Assembly: GCA_001687465.1 (NCBI GenBank)
Contig: LVLI01000202.1
Span: 62,001 to 126,000 of the forward strand
Source: Halocafeteria seosinensis
Taxonomy: Eukaryota; Sar; Bigyra; Bicosoecida
Length of the DNA: 64,000 bases
Reading direction: 5' to 3'
Shown one piece after another: positions 11,026 to 22,102 of this stretch. The notes under the pieces were generated by a model. The model saw only the letters and a program-made list of their open reading frames with translations, was not told the origin of the DNA and searched no databases. Position 1 is the stretch's first letter; every line of letters starts with the position of its first letter. The translations under genes were made by a program, and so were the position numbers.

Positions 11026-14000
11026 ATGGCCTCCCGCGGCTATGAGGCTCTCCCCCAGGGCTCCTACTACTATCCCCAGGGATCCAATGGAGCAGATCAG
11101 TCCCAACACCCCTCGAAGAACCCTATAGGCAGTCCACAGTATGCTCTTCCAGCGGGGTATAGTGTGCCATCCTCCTGGAATCGTGATGAAAATAAGGAGG
11201 AATACGAGGAGGCGTCTCCTCCACCCCCTCCAGCGCATAAACCTAATCCTAAAGATGAAATCTCAATGCAAGCTTTTACGGAGCTCTGTCAACAATTGAG
11301 GACTCTGGGATACGAGCAAGAGATCGGAATTGATACTGCACCACTGGTCTACCGCCTCTTGCAAGACTTGTTGCTAACAACGGAGAACTATGAACAACTA
11401 CATGATCACGCGCAAAAGAGTGATAAAACGGTCAAAGCGCTTCAAAGGCAAGTAAGGCCTCTACAAGAAGAAATTAATCGGTTGACACGCCATAACAATG
11501 AAGTAAGTAATGGGTCGGTGTCCTTGCTGTAGTGGCACCGATTTGAACAACACTAGCGTTTGTTTCTGCAGCTTCATTTGCAATTGATTCAGACTCAAGA
11601 GGAGGCCGATCAAAGAAATAGAAGTCTAGAAGCTAAACTCAAAGAGCTTGAAACGCAGTACGGGAGAGTGGATACTCTCAATGGGAAACTGCGATCCCAT
11701 GTGGACGAGAAAGAACGCGAGATCCACCGGTTGCAGGAACAAATATCACGCTTACGAAAGCGCCAGGAGATTAGTCAGTCGTTGAACGAAACTTATGCAA
11801 AGCCGTCTCAGCAGTTATCCAGGAAGGAAGAAATTGAATCAGATTTCGCGGACAAACTAAGAGACTCCACGGGTGAAAAAAGTGAGGGGTTCATTGAGCA
11901 AGTGTCCCAACATCAGTTTGAACAGGAGCTACATCAAGCGTACCAGAGGCAAGCCGAGCTGGAAGCCGAGGTGGAAACTCTTCAACGTTCCAACGAACAA
12001 AGAGAGGCGGAGATTAAACGTCTGTGGAGCGAATGCTCCCAGCCCTCGGATAGTGCTGATTGGGGTACTGAGGAGACGAACGAAATGAAGCGAGCCAATT
12101 CCCAGTTAAAGGAGCAGGTTCGTGTTCTTGCCACGCAGCTAGATAAATATGAAGAGGCACTAAGCGTAAAAGATAAGAGTCTGGAACAACTCCGTAGCCA
12201 ACGTGCTTTGAGACGTATTCCACTTGATGTGTCTACACAAACCGTAGAGGATTCCATCGCCACGAAGAATGCAGAGGCTCAAACTGACGCGGGTGCAGCT
12301 GTCCGACACAATAGACGCCCGTGGAATCAAGGAGCGAAGCATTCAGCAAAGAAAACGTCAGTCGAAGCGAATAGTCGTGGTGCCCAAACCACTACTGTGA
12401 CTCCACAAGATGCAGCTATCCAGACAGACATGTCTTCCGTCAGTGCCCTGCAGAGGAGTTCTACGGAGCAATTACACATCGATGCTCGAGACGAGCTACA
12501 TACGTTGAGGGCCGAAGTAGAAAGGCTAACACAACTGGAGCGGGAGACTCAGTCGAAGGAGTCAGACAAAGAAGAAGTCAATCGCCTACAAAGCGAATTG
12601 GAAGAGACTAAAAGAAGGTTGACGAAGAAACAAGAAGAACTTGATAATTTGAAAGAACTACATGATCCAAATAGTCTCGCCGAAGTAGCCGAACTTCGCG
12701 TCGACGTTGAAACGAAGAACGAAAAAATTGCAGATTTAGAGAGTAAACTTCAGACGGCAAACTCAAGGAGAAATGATCTGCAGGCCCAGTTGAATAGTAC
12801 TCAGGACGAACTTTACAAAATTCGGTCCACCTGGGAGTCAAAGAGTTCCGAGCTGTCTTCTCTGAAGCGTAAGATTGCTTCACTTGAGTGCGAGAAGAAG
12901 GAAGAATCGACGCGACGTCATAATTTTGAGTCCGAATTACAATACTACAAGAAGCTAGTTAACGAACGTAATGAAGATCTCCAGGAGGCTCAGCAAAAGC
13001 TGACATCAGTCCAGGCTGAGCGGACTCGGTTACGAGAGGCCCTGCAAGATGGCAAATCGTGCGTCGCTGCTGCAGAGGAATCCACCGAAGAGAAAGATCG
13101 GCAACTGGTTAACTTGCGGAAGGAGCTACAGCAGCGTGATGCTGATTTGGCCGCCGCTAATCGGCGCTTGTTCGACTTACAGGAAAAAGAGAGTCAACTC
13201 CGAGAAGAGAACCATTCGTTACGCAACGATGTGATGCAATATTCTGCAAAACAGAATGAAGCTGAGCGCAAGTACCAGCACTTGGAAGAGGAGCTTGAAT
13301 CGCTTAAGGAGTCGAAAAAAAGGGGGGAACGAGAGCGAGAGGAAGCGGAAAAGAATAACAATGAAAATCGGTCCTTATTGCTCCATTTAGAGCGTAGGAA
13401 CAATACTCTCGAGGCTGAACTGAAAAGAACAAACGCAGCACTGGACGAAGAGAAGCAGTCGGTATCGAGCTTAGTGCAGCAACGTGATGATTTGAAGTCC
13501 AAGATCGAGAGCCGTGAGAAAGAGCTCAAACGCTCCAATCAAGCCCTACAAGTGTATGACCAAGAAAGGACATCCTTACGGGAGCAATTGGATGAAGCGA
13601 ATAACACTATAACGTCTCAAAAGTCAACAATAGAACAGTTGAGACGCAGTATACGGGAAAAGGAGCATCACGTGGATAATTTGGAGAGTAAAGTGTCTAG
13701 GTTAGAGAGCCAGACGAATAGCTTGCAAGAAGAGCTAACTTGGACGCAGAATAGCCTCGGAAACATGAAGGAAAAGGCCCAGGAGCATCAGAATGCGGCA
13801 GAATCATCCCGGCAAGAGGTGTCTGCTGCTTCAGAAGATTTGTCCGCAATGACTCGAGAGAACCAACGTCTGATGAACGAAATCTCTATATGGGAAGAGA
13901 GATATAATGAGCTGAAACAGCGTTACAATTCTCTTGAATACAAACTGGGTCTCTGCTCTCAAAAAATGGAGGATAGTCAAGCGGAAAAAGGTTCCTTGTT

Positions 14001-14841
14001 CGAATCCTATCAGGCCGTTCAGGAAGAACGAGACCACCTCCTCGGGGAAAGTCGTCGAAACACTGAAAAGTTACATCAAGCGGAAGAAGCCATTGGAGTT
14101 TTGAAGGAACGAACCAAGAAGCTCGTGGCCGAAGTTTCTAAACAGCGAGACCTCCGTTTCCAGGCGGAGGATTCTTGTAAATCCTTAGAAGGGACTATTG
14201 ATGATTTGTCTTCAAGACTACGCTTGCTAGAGAATTCATCGGAGCAACAGCGTTACGAAGCGCTTTCGCAGAAAAAAGACTATTCTGAGGAACATTTATC
14301 GAGGCAATTGGCAGAAGCGAACAGACAGGCATCTGAAGCGAACCACAGGGTCCACCAGCTAGAGGACCAAGTTACGCACCTATCCAATCGTATAGAGGAT
14401 AAGAATGAGTATATTCGCCGCCTAGAAACAACTCGTACGGACAAGTCCGCGAAGAAGCAAACGGGAGATGACCTTAGTTTCCATCGGTCTCTTCAAGCGC
14501 TGGAACGCGAACGAGATCTCTTACGAGAGGAACTTCGCTCGGCGATGCAAGAACTGAGTGAGCTAACTGCAAAAGCTGGTATCGGTCCTCAGGATATCCA
14601 AGGAAAAGATGATGAAGCTCTAGAATATTCCACACTATATGCTGAGTATCGTTCTCTCAGAGCTCGTTGTGAGACGTTGAATAAAACAGTCGAACGCCAA
14701 GCATCGACTATTGTCGCTCTCGAGTCTCGACTTGAAGGTCTCAAGTACTACGCTGAAAGGTACGAGCAGCATCTTCAGGAGCAGGAGCAGCAATTTAGCA
14801 CCCTACGGGAGAGTGTTGAGAGAGGAAGCTCCCAGGGATAG
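11026..14841 (+). CDS. CEP135/Bld10-like centriolar coiled-coil protein
   Basis: Two exons, 11026-11502 and 11572-14841 (1,248 aa). A Tyr/Pro/Gly-rich leader precedes a segment matching the CEP135 N-terminus: FTELCQQLRTLGYEQE, then APLVYRLLQDLLLTTE, and the conserved RLTRHNNELHLQL, where the intron falls inside the conserved block (family pattern LDQLGY, PLVEKLFSDLVHTTE, LSRENNELYLEL). The remainder is almost continuous heptad-rich coiled coil, Glu/Lys/Gln/Arg-rich and proline-poor. Human CEP135 is about 1,140 aa. CEP135/Bld10 links the cartwheel to the centriole wall and binds microtubules in the basal body, so this gene is evidence that the organism builds centrioles or flagella. The start was chosen as the first ATG ahead of the conserved block. 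Coiled-coil similarity can mislead, but the N-terminal match is specific. Confidence 0.85.
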
Positions 14842-14968
14842 TCCATCAATTGGCTCTTATGTATTAATGTATTACTATTCAAATTTATACGTATAACTAC
14901 CCAAACCTTACCATTATAATTGCCACCACAGTTTCCGATTGTAAACACCAACAGTTCGTGAACCTTTA

Positions 14969-17900
14969 CTACAGAGACCGAGCATTCTGTCCTGGGGGCG
15001 CTGGAGGCCGAGGCCCGCTTCCAGGTGCGCTTTGTGGCGGAGGACGCGGTCCAGCAGAGTTCTGTCCTGGTGGTCGCGGCGCTCGAGGGCCACTTCCTTG
15101 AGAAGGGGCGACTGGTTGATGTGTCTTGTTCACAGGAGGCCGAGGCTGCTGGGACGGGGGCTGGGGACCATTGTAACTTGATGGTCGCCGTGAATTCTCC
15201 TGATGGTGCTGATGGTGCTGACTTCCAGGCGGCTGTGGTGTTGCTTGACTAGGACGTCTCCCGGTGGGACTCGCTTGGCCTGGGGGTTGGGGCACCGTCT
15301 GACTGGATCTCCGGCCGGGACTGTCACCACGCTGTTGCTGTCCATTTGAGGCAGTCTGACTTTGCCGCCGTCCTGAATTCGCGGTGGGTAACGTACCTTG
15401 AGGCCCTGTTTGGCTGGTTCTCCGGCCGCCTGGAGGTTGAGGTGTCGTCTGACCGGACCTGCGAGGAGTCTGACCGTGTTGAGAGGTCTGACTAGATCTT
15501 CGTGGCGACTGGGGCCCAGGTGGCTGGGGGCGCGTCTGACTAGGTCGACGATCGGCATTCGTACCCTGTTGTTGGCCACCTCTCGGCGACTGTGGAGTCG
15601 TTTGGCTTGATTGTCCGGGTGGCTGGGGTCGAGTCTGACTAGGTCGACGATCGGCATTTGTACTCTGTTGTTGGCCGCCTCTCGGAGACTGTGGAGTCGT
15701 TTGGTTTAATTGTCCAGGTGGCTGGGGGCGCGTCTGACTAGGTCGACGATCGGCATTTGTACTCTGTTGTTGGCCACCTCTCGGAGACTGTGGAGTCGTT
15801 TGGCTTGGCCGGCGGTCATGATTGGTATTTTGCGGATGACTGGGGGGCGGCTGCCGTGTTGCCTGGCTGGGGCGACGACGGCCATCTTGAGGTGGCTGCT
15901 TCTGGAACTGGTTCGGACCTTCGTCCATCCCTGAAGCCTGCCCTGTCTGTTCAGGTGGGCGAGGTGACGCCTGGGTAGAAGTATCCGTTTGAGGGGTCTG
16001 TAATGGATGGTCCGGTCCCCTTGCTGATGTAGCATGAGAAGGGGGACTCCTGCTAGGTCTAGTTGTTCCGGCACTCTGCTGCTGCAAGGGGGGAGGACGA
16101 GCGCTTACATGGGTAGCACGCTGCTCCATACTGCCATTATTTTCGGTGTAGCGTCCGCTATCAGAGGGCTGTTCCTCCTCGGGGTAAGCATCTTCTTCAT
16201 CACGAGGAGCGACTGGGTTACGGGAGCTCCCTGAATGTCTGAACGTGTTTCTTGCCCTGTTCGTATTATCTGAGTCGCTGAACTGTTTATCAGTCCCATC
16301 GTCTTCAGACGAATGGGTTCCGGTGCGCTGCTCATCAAAACGGTTCACATTTTGTCTGTGGATGGAAGGCTTAGTATCACCAGAAAAAGACACACGCCGG
16401 CCACGTTGTTGTTGGTCCTCGCTTTGCGAGTGATGCGGCCGTGGGGAGGTTGACCGATCGCCCTCATTATGCCGATCTGTGGATCTTTCAAACAGTTCGT
16501 AAGCTCGAGAAAGTGCAGCGCGAACTTCTTTGTAAGAAGCCTCCGCCCGGCGAGCACCCTCGTTGGCCCCATAGTGTCCATTGCGTACATCATGGTTCAT
16601 AGGAGGGGGGCTTAGGTTGTCGACAGTATCTTGAGGCCCAGAATGGACGTCTCGCTTTTTTGGCTTCCGCGTAGGTGCTTCTATTGAAGGCGCATTTCCA
16701 AGTGGCAACTCCCTCTTCAAGTTTTCGTGCCCGCCGGTTCCATTTCCTAATCTGAACTTATTAGCAAGAAGAGTTGCAACAGGACCTTTCGAGTTCCCGA
16801 GACTATGCTGTAGCAACGAAGCAGCCCTCCTTTGTACATTGAAGTCAGGGCCAATCTGCTCAATCAGCTTGTCCAGGCATTCGGCATGATATCTCAAACT
16901 CTCTTCGGCTGACATGTTCACCGTTTCGTTCACAGAGTTCGTGGTGCGGTCGAGTTCTGTGGCACTGCTAGTATAATAAGTCTGGGACTGGGGTGGCAGT
17001 GACGTCAGCGCTGTTCCTCCTTGCGGTGTGGCACATTCGTCAAAGTACCTATTCATATGGGGAGCGGTATCCGAATTTCCTAACGAGGACCTCCTATTGC
17101 TGCTGCGAATGCTCCATCCAATTACTTCTGAGGTATCATCACCCGTCTCTGAGCCTGCAAGGGCAACTGCCAACTCTTCTGCCGCTTCTGCGCGTTTGAT
17201 AGTTTCATCATATAGGTTTTCGAGTTCGTGTACTCTGTCAGCCAACTGTGTTCTGTCATCGAACAGTTGTTCCATCGCATCTTGGGTATTTTCCAGAGTG
17301 CCTCGGGTATCCTTGAGTTGCGTTTCAGCATCATCCAACTGTTCTCGAAGTTTTGAATTCTGTTGTACAGCTTCTTCATACTGTCGCAGCAGCGAAGACT
17401 GGGTCTGTCTGCTCTTATCTTCCAGTGCATCATATCGTCTCTGGAGCGCCAATGCCAAGCGTCTATAATATTGATGCGAAGATGGTTTCCCATCTTCCCA
17501 CATCAAAGCGGAGCTATTTTTCAATGGAGATACCTGTGTGCGCAGAGTCTCCTCGTCAGCCTCGCTCTTGTTTGACGCAGCCTCGGTAAGCGCGTCCGGA
17601 AGAAACCCCAACGAGCTAGCTCCAAATGCCGCGGCGAATTCTATCGGTTCTTCTGCCATGCCCCGGGCTCGAGCTCCAAACATCATAGTGCTTAAGGCTT
17701 CGCCAACGTACTGGCTATTTGGAGATAGGTTCAGCAGGAGCGATATGCTGCCGTCTCCGGTATCACTTGTGGATAACAAGGAAGCCTGAAGGAGCTTAGT
17801 AAGCTTGGAGTCTCTCCACGGTATAAAAGGAGCATGAGAAGATTTTTTGGGTTTCCCTATCTCAGGCGCATCATACCTACTGCTGTTCCTTCTATTGTCA

Positions 17901-19087
17901 CCGTTCTTTCTGTGCAACCTGCTTGCCGGAGATTGCACTCCGTAGACCGAGGGAGATGAAGCACTTTGAGTGTTTCTTATCCCACTTGCCGAGGCTGACA
18001 AATCGACGTTCTGGGACGCTTCAGCCGCAGCTGATGATAGCGCAGATACCACATTCCCCAATGCCGACAAAGATTTGTTTATAACTTTAGCTTCTTCCAA
18101 CTGTTTCCCTGCGGCGCCGGTATAGTGAGTTCGTTCTGATCCCGCCAGGTCGAAGAACGTAAGCTTCCCCCGACATGAGAACGTGTCCATGTCGTATTCC
18201 AGGCCCTCGCTGGATACCCTACTCTCGCCCCGCATTACACGGTACACGTCTACCATCAAGACAGTATGACTCCGGGAAGAATCGGCATTCAGAACGGTGG
18301 TGGCTTTCACCTTTTTCCGCTCACCTTCTTCAAGGATTTCGAGAGCATCATGAATCGAGGACACAGAGACAGACGTTAGCCCCTCCACGTATGCTCCTTG
18401 GGGACCGTCCCTGATTTCCAGTTCCCCTCCTTTATTTTGTGCTCTGGTGGAACCATTCGTTGCCCGTTGATCGGTGAGCAAATCATACGCCTTGTTCATG
18501 TACAACTGTAAAAACGACACATGGATGTGGAAGACCCAGCTCTCTTGCCTATCTTCGATATGCTCAAAGAGCTCGTGCATAGCACGTGGAATCATTCCAA
18601 GTTGTGAGGCATCTTCTTGCGTCACTCGATTGGAATCAAAGCTTGGACCAAATATAGAGTATGTCTTCCCAGCCCCTGTCTGGCCGTAAGCCAGTACAAC
18701 AGCATTACTTCCTTTCAGAGCATCATGGACGGCCGGGGCGGCTACATCCCTGTATACCTGAGCTTGTGAGGTGTTTTCGTCGAAAGCGAAGTCAAAGTAG
18801 AATTTCTTTGCTTTCGCTTTGGGTCTATTTCCTGAAATATACTGCTCCTCCTCCTCTTGGCCAGAATGGCTTCGTCGACGGTTGGTGCCGCGTTGTTTGG
18901 ACCGTGGTCCCGTACGGACAACAACGCATTTCGATGCCGGATGCGCGCCAATGAGCTGCTCATCTGTGCCGCCAGAGGAACTGGACTCTTCATGAGGGAG
19001 AAGTGGTCGTACTCGAGCCCCAATAGAGACCTGTCGTATTTTCACTCGGTGGTCGCCGGATCGTCCTACTGGATTCGATTTCCACAT
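14969..19087 (-). CDS. Kinesin with N-terminal motor and repeated Pro/Gln tail
   Basis: One uninterrupted 1,372-aa frame. The motor occupies about residues 15-510: P-loop GQTGAGKT (about 132-140), switch I NADSSRSH, switch II DLAGSE, followed by NKSLSALGNVVSAL and DSKLTKLLQ. Basic and Ser-rich inserts lie in the motor at residues 35-75 and 385-430. A coiled coil follows (about 560-670), then a long disordered tail that becomes Pro/Gln/Arg-rich, with a 33-residue tandem repeat. The VSFLQLYM and SSRSHTVLMVDV segments resemble ungrouped or ARK-type (KIN-UB) kinesins, but I would not assign a subfamily. It should be a plus-end-directed ATP-driven microtubule motor. It converges on CEP135 with 127 bases between the ends. 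Motor identity is certain; cargo and subfamily are unknown. Confidence 0.9.
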   Translation of the reverse strand: MWKSNPVGRSGDHRVKIRQVSIGARVRPLLPHEESSSSGGTDEQLIGAHPASKCVVVRTGPRSKQRGTNRRRSHSGQEEEEQYISGNRPKAKAKKFYFDFAFDENTSQAQVYRDVAAPAVHDALKGSNAVVLAYGQTGAGKTYSIFGPSFDSNRVTQEDASQLGMIPRAMHELFEHIEDRQESWVFHIHVSFLQLYMNKAYDLLTDQRATNGSTRAQNKGGELEIRDGPQGAYVEGLTSVSVSSIHDALEILEEGERKKVKATTVLNADSSRSHTVLMVDVYRVMRGESRVSSEGLEYDMDTFSCRGKLTFFDLAGSERTHYTGAAGKQLEEAKVINKSLSALGNVVSALSSAAAEASQNVDLSASASGIRNTQSASSPSVYGVQSPASRLHRKNGDNRRNSSRYDAPEIGKPKKSSHAPFIPWRDSKLTKLLQASLLSTSDTGDGSISLLLNLSPNSQYVGEALSTMMFGARARGMAEEPIEFAAAFGASSLGFLPDALTEAASNKSEADEETLRTQVSPLKNSSALMWEDGKPSSHQYYRRLALALQRRYDALEDKSRQTQSSLLRQYEEAVQQNSKLREQLDDAETQLKDTRGTLENTQDAMEQLFDDRTQLADRVHELENLYDETIKRAEAAEELAVALAGSETGDDTSEVIGWSIRSSNRRSSLGNSDTAPHMNRYFDECATPQGGTALTSLPPQSQTYYTSSATELDRTTNSVNETVNMSAEESLRYHAECLDKLIEQIGPDFNVQRRAASLLQHSLGNSKGPVATLLANKFRLGNGTGGHENLKRELPLGNAPSIEAPTRKPKKRDVHSGPQDTVDNLSPPPMNHDVRNGHYGANEGARRAEASYKEVRAALSRAYELFERSTDRHNEGDRSTSPRPHHSQSEDQQQRGRRVSFSGDTKPSIHRQNVNRFDEQRTGTHSSEDDGTDKQFSDSDNTNRARNTFRHSGSSRNPVAPRDEEDAYPEEEQPSDSGRYTENNGSMEQRATHVSARPPPLQQQSAGTTRPSRSPPSHATSARGPDHPLQTPQTDTSTQASPRPPEQTGQASGMDEGPNQFQKQPPQDGRRRPSQATRQPPPSHPQNTNHDRRPSQTTPQSPRGGQQQSTNADRRPSQTRPQPPGQLNQTTPQSPRGGQQQSTNADRRPSQTRPQPPGQSSQTTPQSPRGGQQQGTNADRRPSQTRPQPPGPQSPRRSSQTSQHGQTPRRSGQTTPQPPGGRRTSQTGPQGTLPTANSGRRQSQTASNGQQQRGDSPGRRSSQTVPQPPGQASPTGRRPSQATPQPPGSQHHQHHQENSRRPSSYNGPQPPSQQPRPPVNKTHQPVAPSQGSGPRAPRPPGQNSAGPRPPPQSAPGSGPRPPAPPGQNARSL
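15490..15810 (-). repeat. 99-bp (33-codon) coding tandem repeat in kinesin tail
   Basis: The string TAGGTCGACG recurs at 15541, 15640 and 15739, an exact 99-base period, with near-identical flanking sequence. Because the period is a multiple of three the frame is kept, encoding units of the type GGQQQSTNADRRPSQTRPQ joined by PPGQ..QTTPQSPR. There are three close copies, and more degenerate ones on both sides blend into the wider P/Q/S/R-rich tail. Confidence 0.9.
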
Positions 19088-19916
19088 CTCTCACGCTCTC
19101 GTTTGGACCCCCATCCACGGATTAACAGCTTCCCCTTCTTGCTATCACTAAGTATGCGTAATGCCACCAGGGGATAGGCGTCATGGCCCTCTAGAAAGCG
19201 CAGAAATCACGCCGAAAAGGAATTAACGGCCAGCTGAGCAGCGTACACTTCACAAGTAGAGACCACTAAACACTGCACTTTATGGTATACAACTTTATCC
19301 CGCTGCATTGATTATTGCGTTAAAATTCACAACAACACTGGTAGACACATCACTTGTGATATCGATAGAACTTTCGCCTCACCACAATACGCTGCGATGG
19401 ATCTCGAATGGGACACCCATTCCGCAGCATTTTCGCAGTCAACTGAGTCAAGGATCCCACCACAGTCTGGGATCCCAGGCAGGCCCATTGGCCCTGATGG
19501 TCAGTTTGATCTGACTAAGGTCAAACAACTGCCATACCAAATAGCAATAGATAGAGGATGCACCAAATAGGACATGATCACATGGATTACAATGCGGGCG
19601 GAAGCGGAAGGATGCTTCGATTCGTCTAAGAGGAATCCTCTGCAATTCTATTTGGGAGGTTACGGTCCGGTAACTTACGGGTATTCCATGGGAAGCCACA
19701 GAGTGGTACAAACAGGCTAACAAAGAAATACTTACTACATGGAACTTCCATGATGGAAGCACCTTGGTTTCTGGCATTGGGGTTGGAACTCGATTAACAG
19801 GCTACTAGTGCCTCAAGTTAGCTAGCAAGATCGTTCGACACTGCTACCTACACAATACAACTTGTTACACAGCCACCGACGTGGTTCTCACAATCGGCTG
19901 TACAAATATTGAATAA
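19088..19916. promoter_or_regulatory. Intergenic upstream of the kinesin gene
   Basis: 829 bases between the kinesin start and the 3' end of the next minus-strand gene. No supported gene. An 8-bp inverted repeat (GGATCCCA, 8-base loop, TGGGATCC) lies at 19452-19475. AGTCAA/TTGAC-like half-sites occur on both sides of it (CAACTGAGTCAAGG, and CTGACTAAGGTCAAAC). They recall the cluster near 2890, though here they do not form a perfect palindrome. Confidence 0.3.
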
Positions 19917-21145
19917 TCACTCTTTTCTACCAAATATTCCGAAACCGTATCCCGGAGAATGCCTCGATCGCTGATACGGAGACACTGCTTCCGTGGCAAT
20001 GGAGTCGTACTGGCTGGTTGGTGACATATTCCCACCTTCCTTCCCGTGTTTCTTTACAACGCCAACTGTGTCAAAGCGGCTTGATCCCCTTTCGGAATTC
20101 CCTGGTCTTTCCTTAGCAGCAAGCCGTCGAAGAAGCATTGTAGTTTGATTCGGCTTTTTCCCCCTGAACGTTCGTCGACGCATGTCACCGACGTCGATTG
20201 AGTGCGCTGAATGAGATCGCTGTAGAACGTCCTTTAGTTGTTCCTTATGGAGCGATCTTACGCTTTCGGATCTCTTCATCTCGAAATCACGGCGTGAACA
20301 TTCCTCGTTTCCCGGAAGGGTCACTGTTTTTTTTGCGCTGACACTTGGCGAGTTGGACGAAGTCATTTTTCGGGTACTTTTCACTCCAGGAGAGCCGACG
20401 CTCGTGTACGTATGAACGGATTCAGTCGCCAAGCTGTCTACAGCTTCGTCAGGCTTTTTGAATGAAGTTTCTGGCCCTTCCTGTGAACACCGAGCTGGCG
20501 CTTCCTCGAAGAAGCTTATCCCATCGTGACTAAGTTGTTCCCTAGTGAACTGATCGTACACTTTATGAGGCGAAGATGATTCTCTGCGTCCATAGTCCAC
20601 TATTGTTCGGAAGCCCAAGTTATCCTTGTCCACTATTCTCTTGATTCTCCTAGATCGCGCACTGTTTCTACGTATCTGTACGTTGCCACATTCGTCTACG
20701 TCCGCCGAATAGCGAAAGCCTGTGTCCACTTTCGCCTGAAGTATGCCAAACATCATCTAGTATCATATGAGGTCTAATTGAGCAACACTTGTTCAAACCA
20801 TACCTTGCCTCGCTCTCTGGCAGCGACATGCTCCCTGTTCATACGGTAATAGAGCTCAGAATCCGTGTCCAAGAGCATTGTTGGAGAAGGTGGTAGCCGA
20901 CGTACGAACGTCGTTTGGGCTGCACTATGAGTTTTTTGCCAAGAGCGAAGATTGTCTTGCCACTTCCCTGTATGAGAAGAAGAGACAGAAGTCTTTCCAA
21001 CTATTGTTCTCATGGTGGGATCCGTCTCCACCAGTCTCTCTTCGTAGGGCTTCCTCGCATCTACAGTCTCCAATGCTCTCCTCGGCGCACTTCCAAAGAA
21101 ACCACTTGGGCTTCGAGGAGGTGAACCAGCTCTTTTCATGGTCAT
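19917..21145 (-). CDS. Hypothetical basic protein, two exons
   Basis: Exons 20804-21145 and 19917-20735 join in phase across a 68-base intron with a GTATGG donor and a TTCAG acceptor, giving 386 aa. The product is Ser/Arg/Lys-rich and looks largely disordered, without signal peptide or membrane segment. The N-terminus has proline-directed sites (AGSPPRSPSGFFGSAP), and later stretches such as SVRSLHKEQLKDVLQRSHSAHS could be phosphorylated. The splice joins ERGK to AKVDTGFRY. I recognise no family. The open frame length, clean splice and composition support a real gene. A second in-frame Met two codons in could be the start. It is divergent from the PP2C gene across 957 bases. Confidence 0.6.
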
Positions 21146-22102
21146 GTTATGAGCCTATTCCAAGAGATCATACGGATCACTCAGAGACCAGCGGAAAGCG
21201 CCCTGGTTGATACCACCAACTAGTATACACCGGGAGCACCTTGCTTATATGCAGTGGCTCAAGCAAATATAACGTATTGACAAAGCAAAATCTGGTATGG
21301 AGCACAAGTATGCCTTGTTGCTGCTGGGATCACAACGGAACTCCTTGACGGAGTTGAAGTGAAACTGTGCTCTCCTCTCATAGTTTTGTTCCACGTTGGC
21401 ACGACCAAAGGAACACGCCCACTTCTGGCTTCTTGTTTTTTAAACATGGATGCATAGAGTACCTGGTATCTCGAATACATCGTATCAATGGCATTTCCAT
21501 CCGCGTCCTCACTGACGGACAGACTCCTACCGTACTTGCAAATTGTCAGTATTCGTATCCCACTCAGTCATGAAACACACTTGACTTTCCATCCCAAGCG
21601 CAATTGCTCCCAATGAATGAACTCCCTGAGAACTGACCGTATCAAAAAGAATAGCTCAGTCGGCCCAGCCAACGACTCTTCAGCTGTGTCATGAGCCACA
21701 ATTATGAAAGACAATTTGGTACAAAATAGTATTTTCCAGCGAATCCCTTCATCTTCTTGTTTTATGGGTTGTGTGCAATGCAACCCTCTGTTCCTTGGGG
21801 GGCGGCCGTGGGAACTTGTTCGGCGCGTTCGCTCCGCAGCTTTGAACTTCCTACCGGCTTTTCTGGAAATTCCTCGTCATGCGTATCGTCGTCCAGGAGT
21901 CCTACATAGTGTAGATTACTAGTAATTGATACGAACCGAGCGAAGTGTTAGGTATAGAACAAAAGAGAGAGAATAGATAGTGAGGACAACTTTTTGTCGT
22001 GTCTTGTATTATAGTTTATCCCACCTGTGCGGTAGACGGAGGTAGACTTTTTCTGGTTGACTTTTGCTTCTAAGTGTGTTTTCTGGCGCTTTCTCCGTCG
22101 TA
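21146..22102. promoter_or_regulatory. Intergenic between divergent genes
   Basis: About 950 bases separating two starts, so both promoters should lie here. Several short open frames exist, for example on the plus strand at 21704-21922, but none has a recognisable sequence or splice partners. No tRNA or tandem repeat is seen. Confidence 0.3.

Noticed and set aside
19308-21922. Short frames in the 19.1-19.9 kb and 21.1-22.1 kb gaps
   Set aside because: All are under 110 codons, without recognisable sequence, compositional bias or splice partners.
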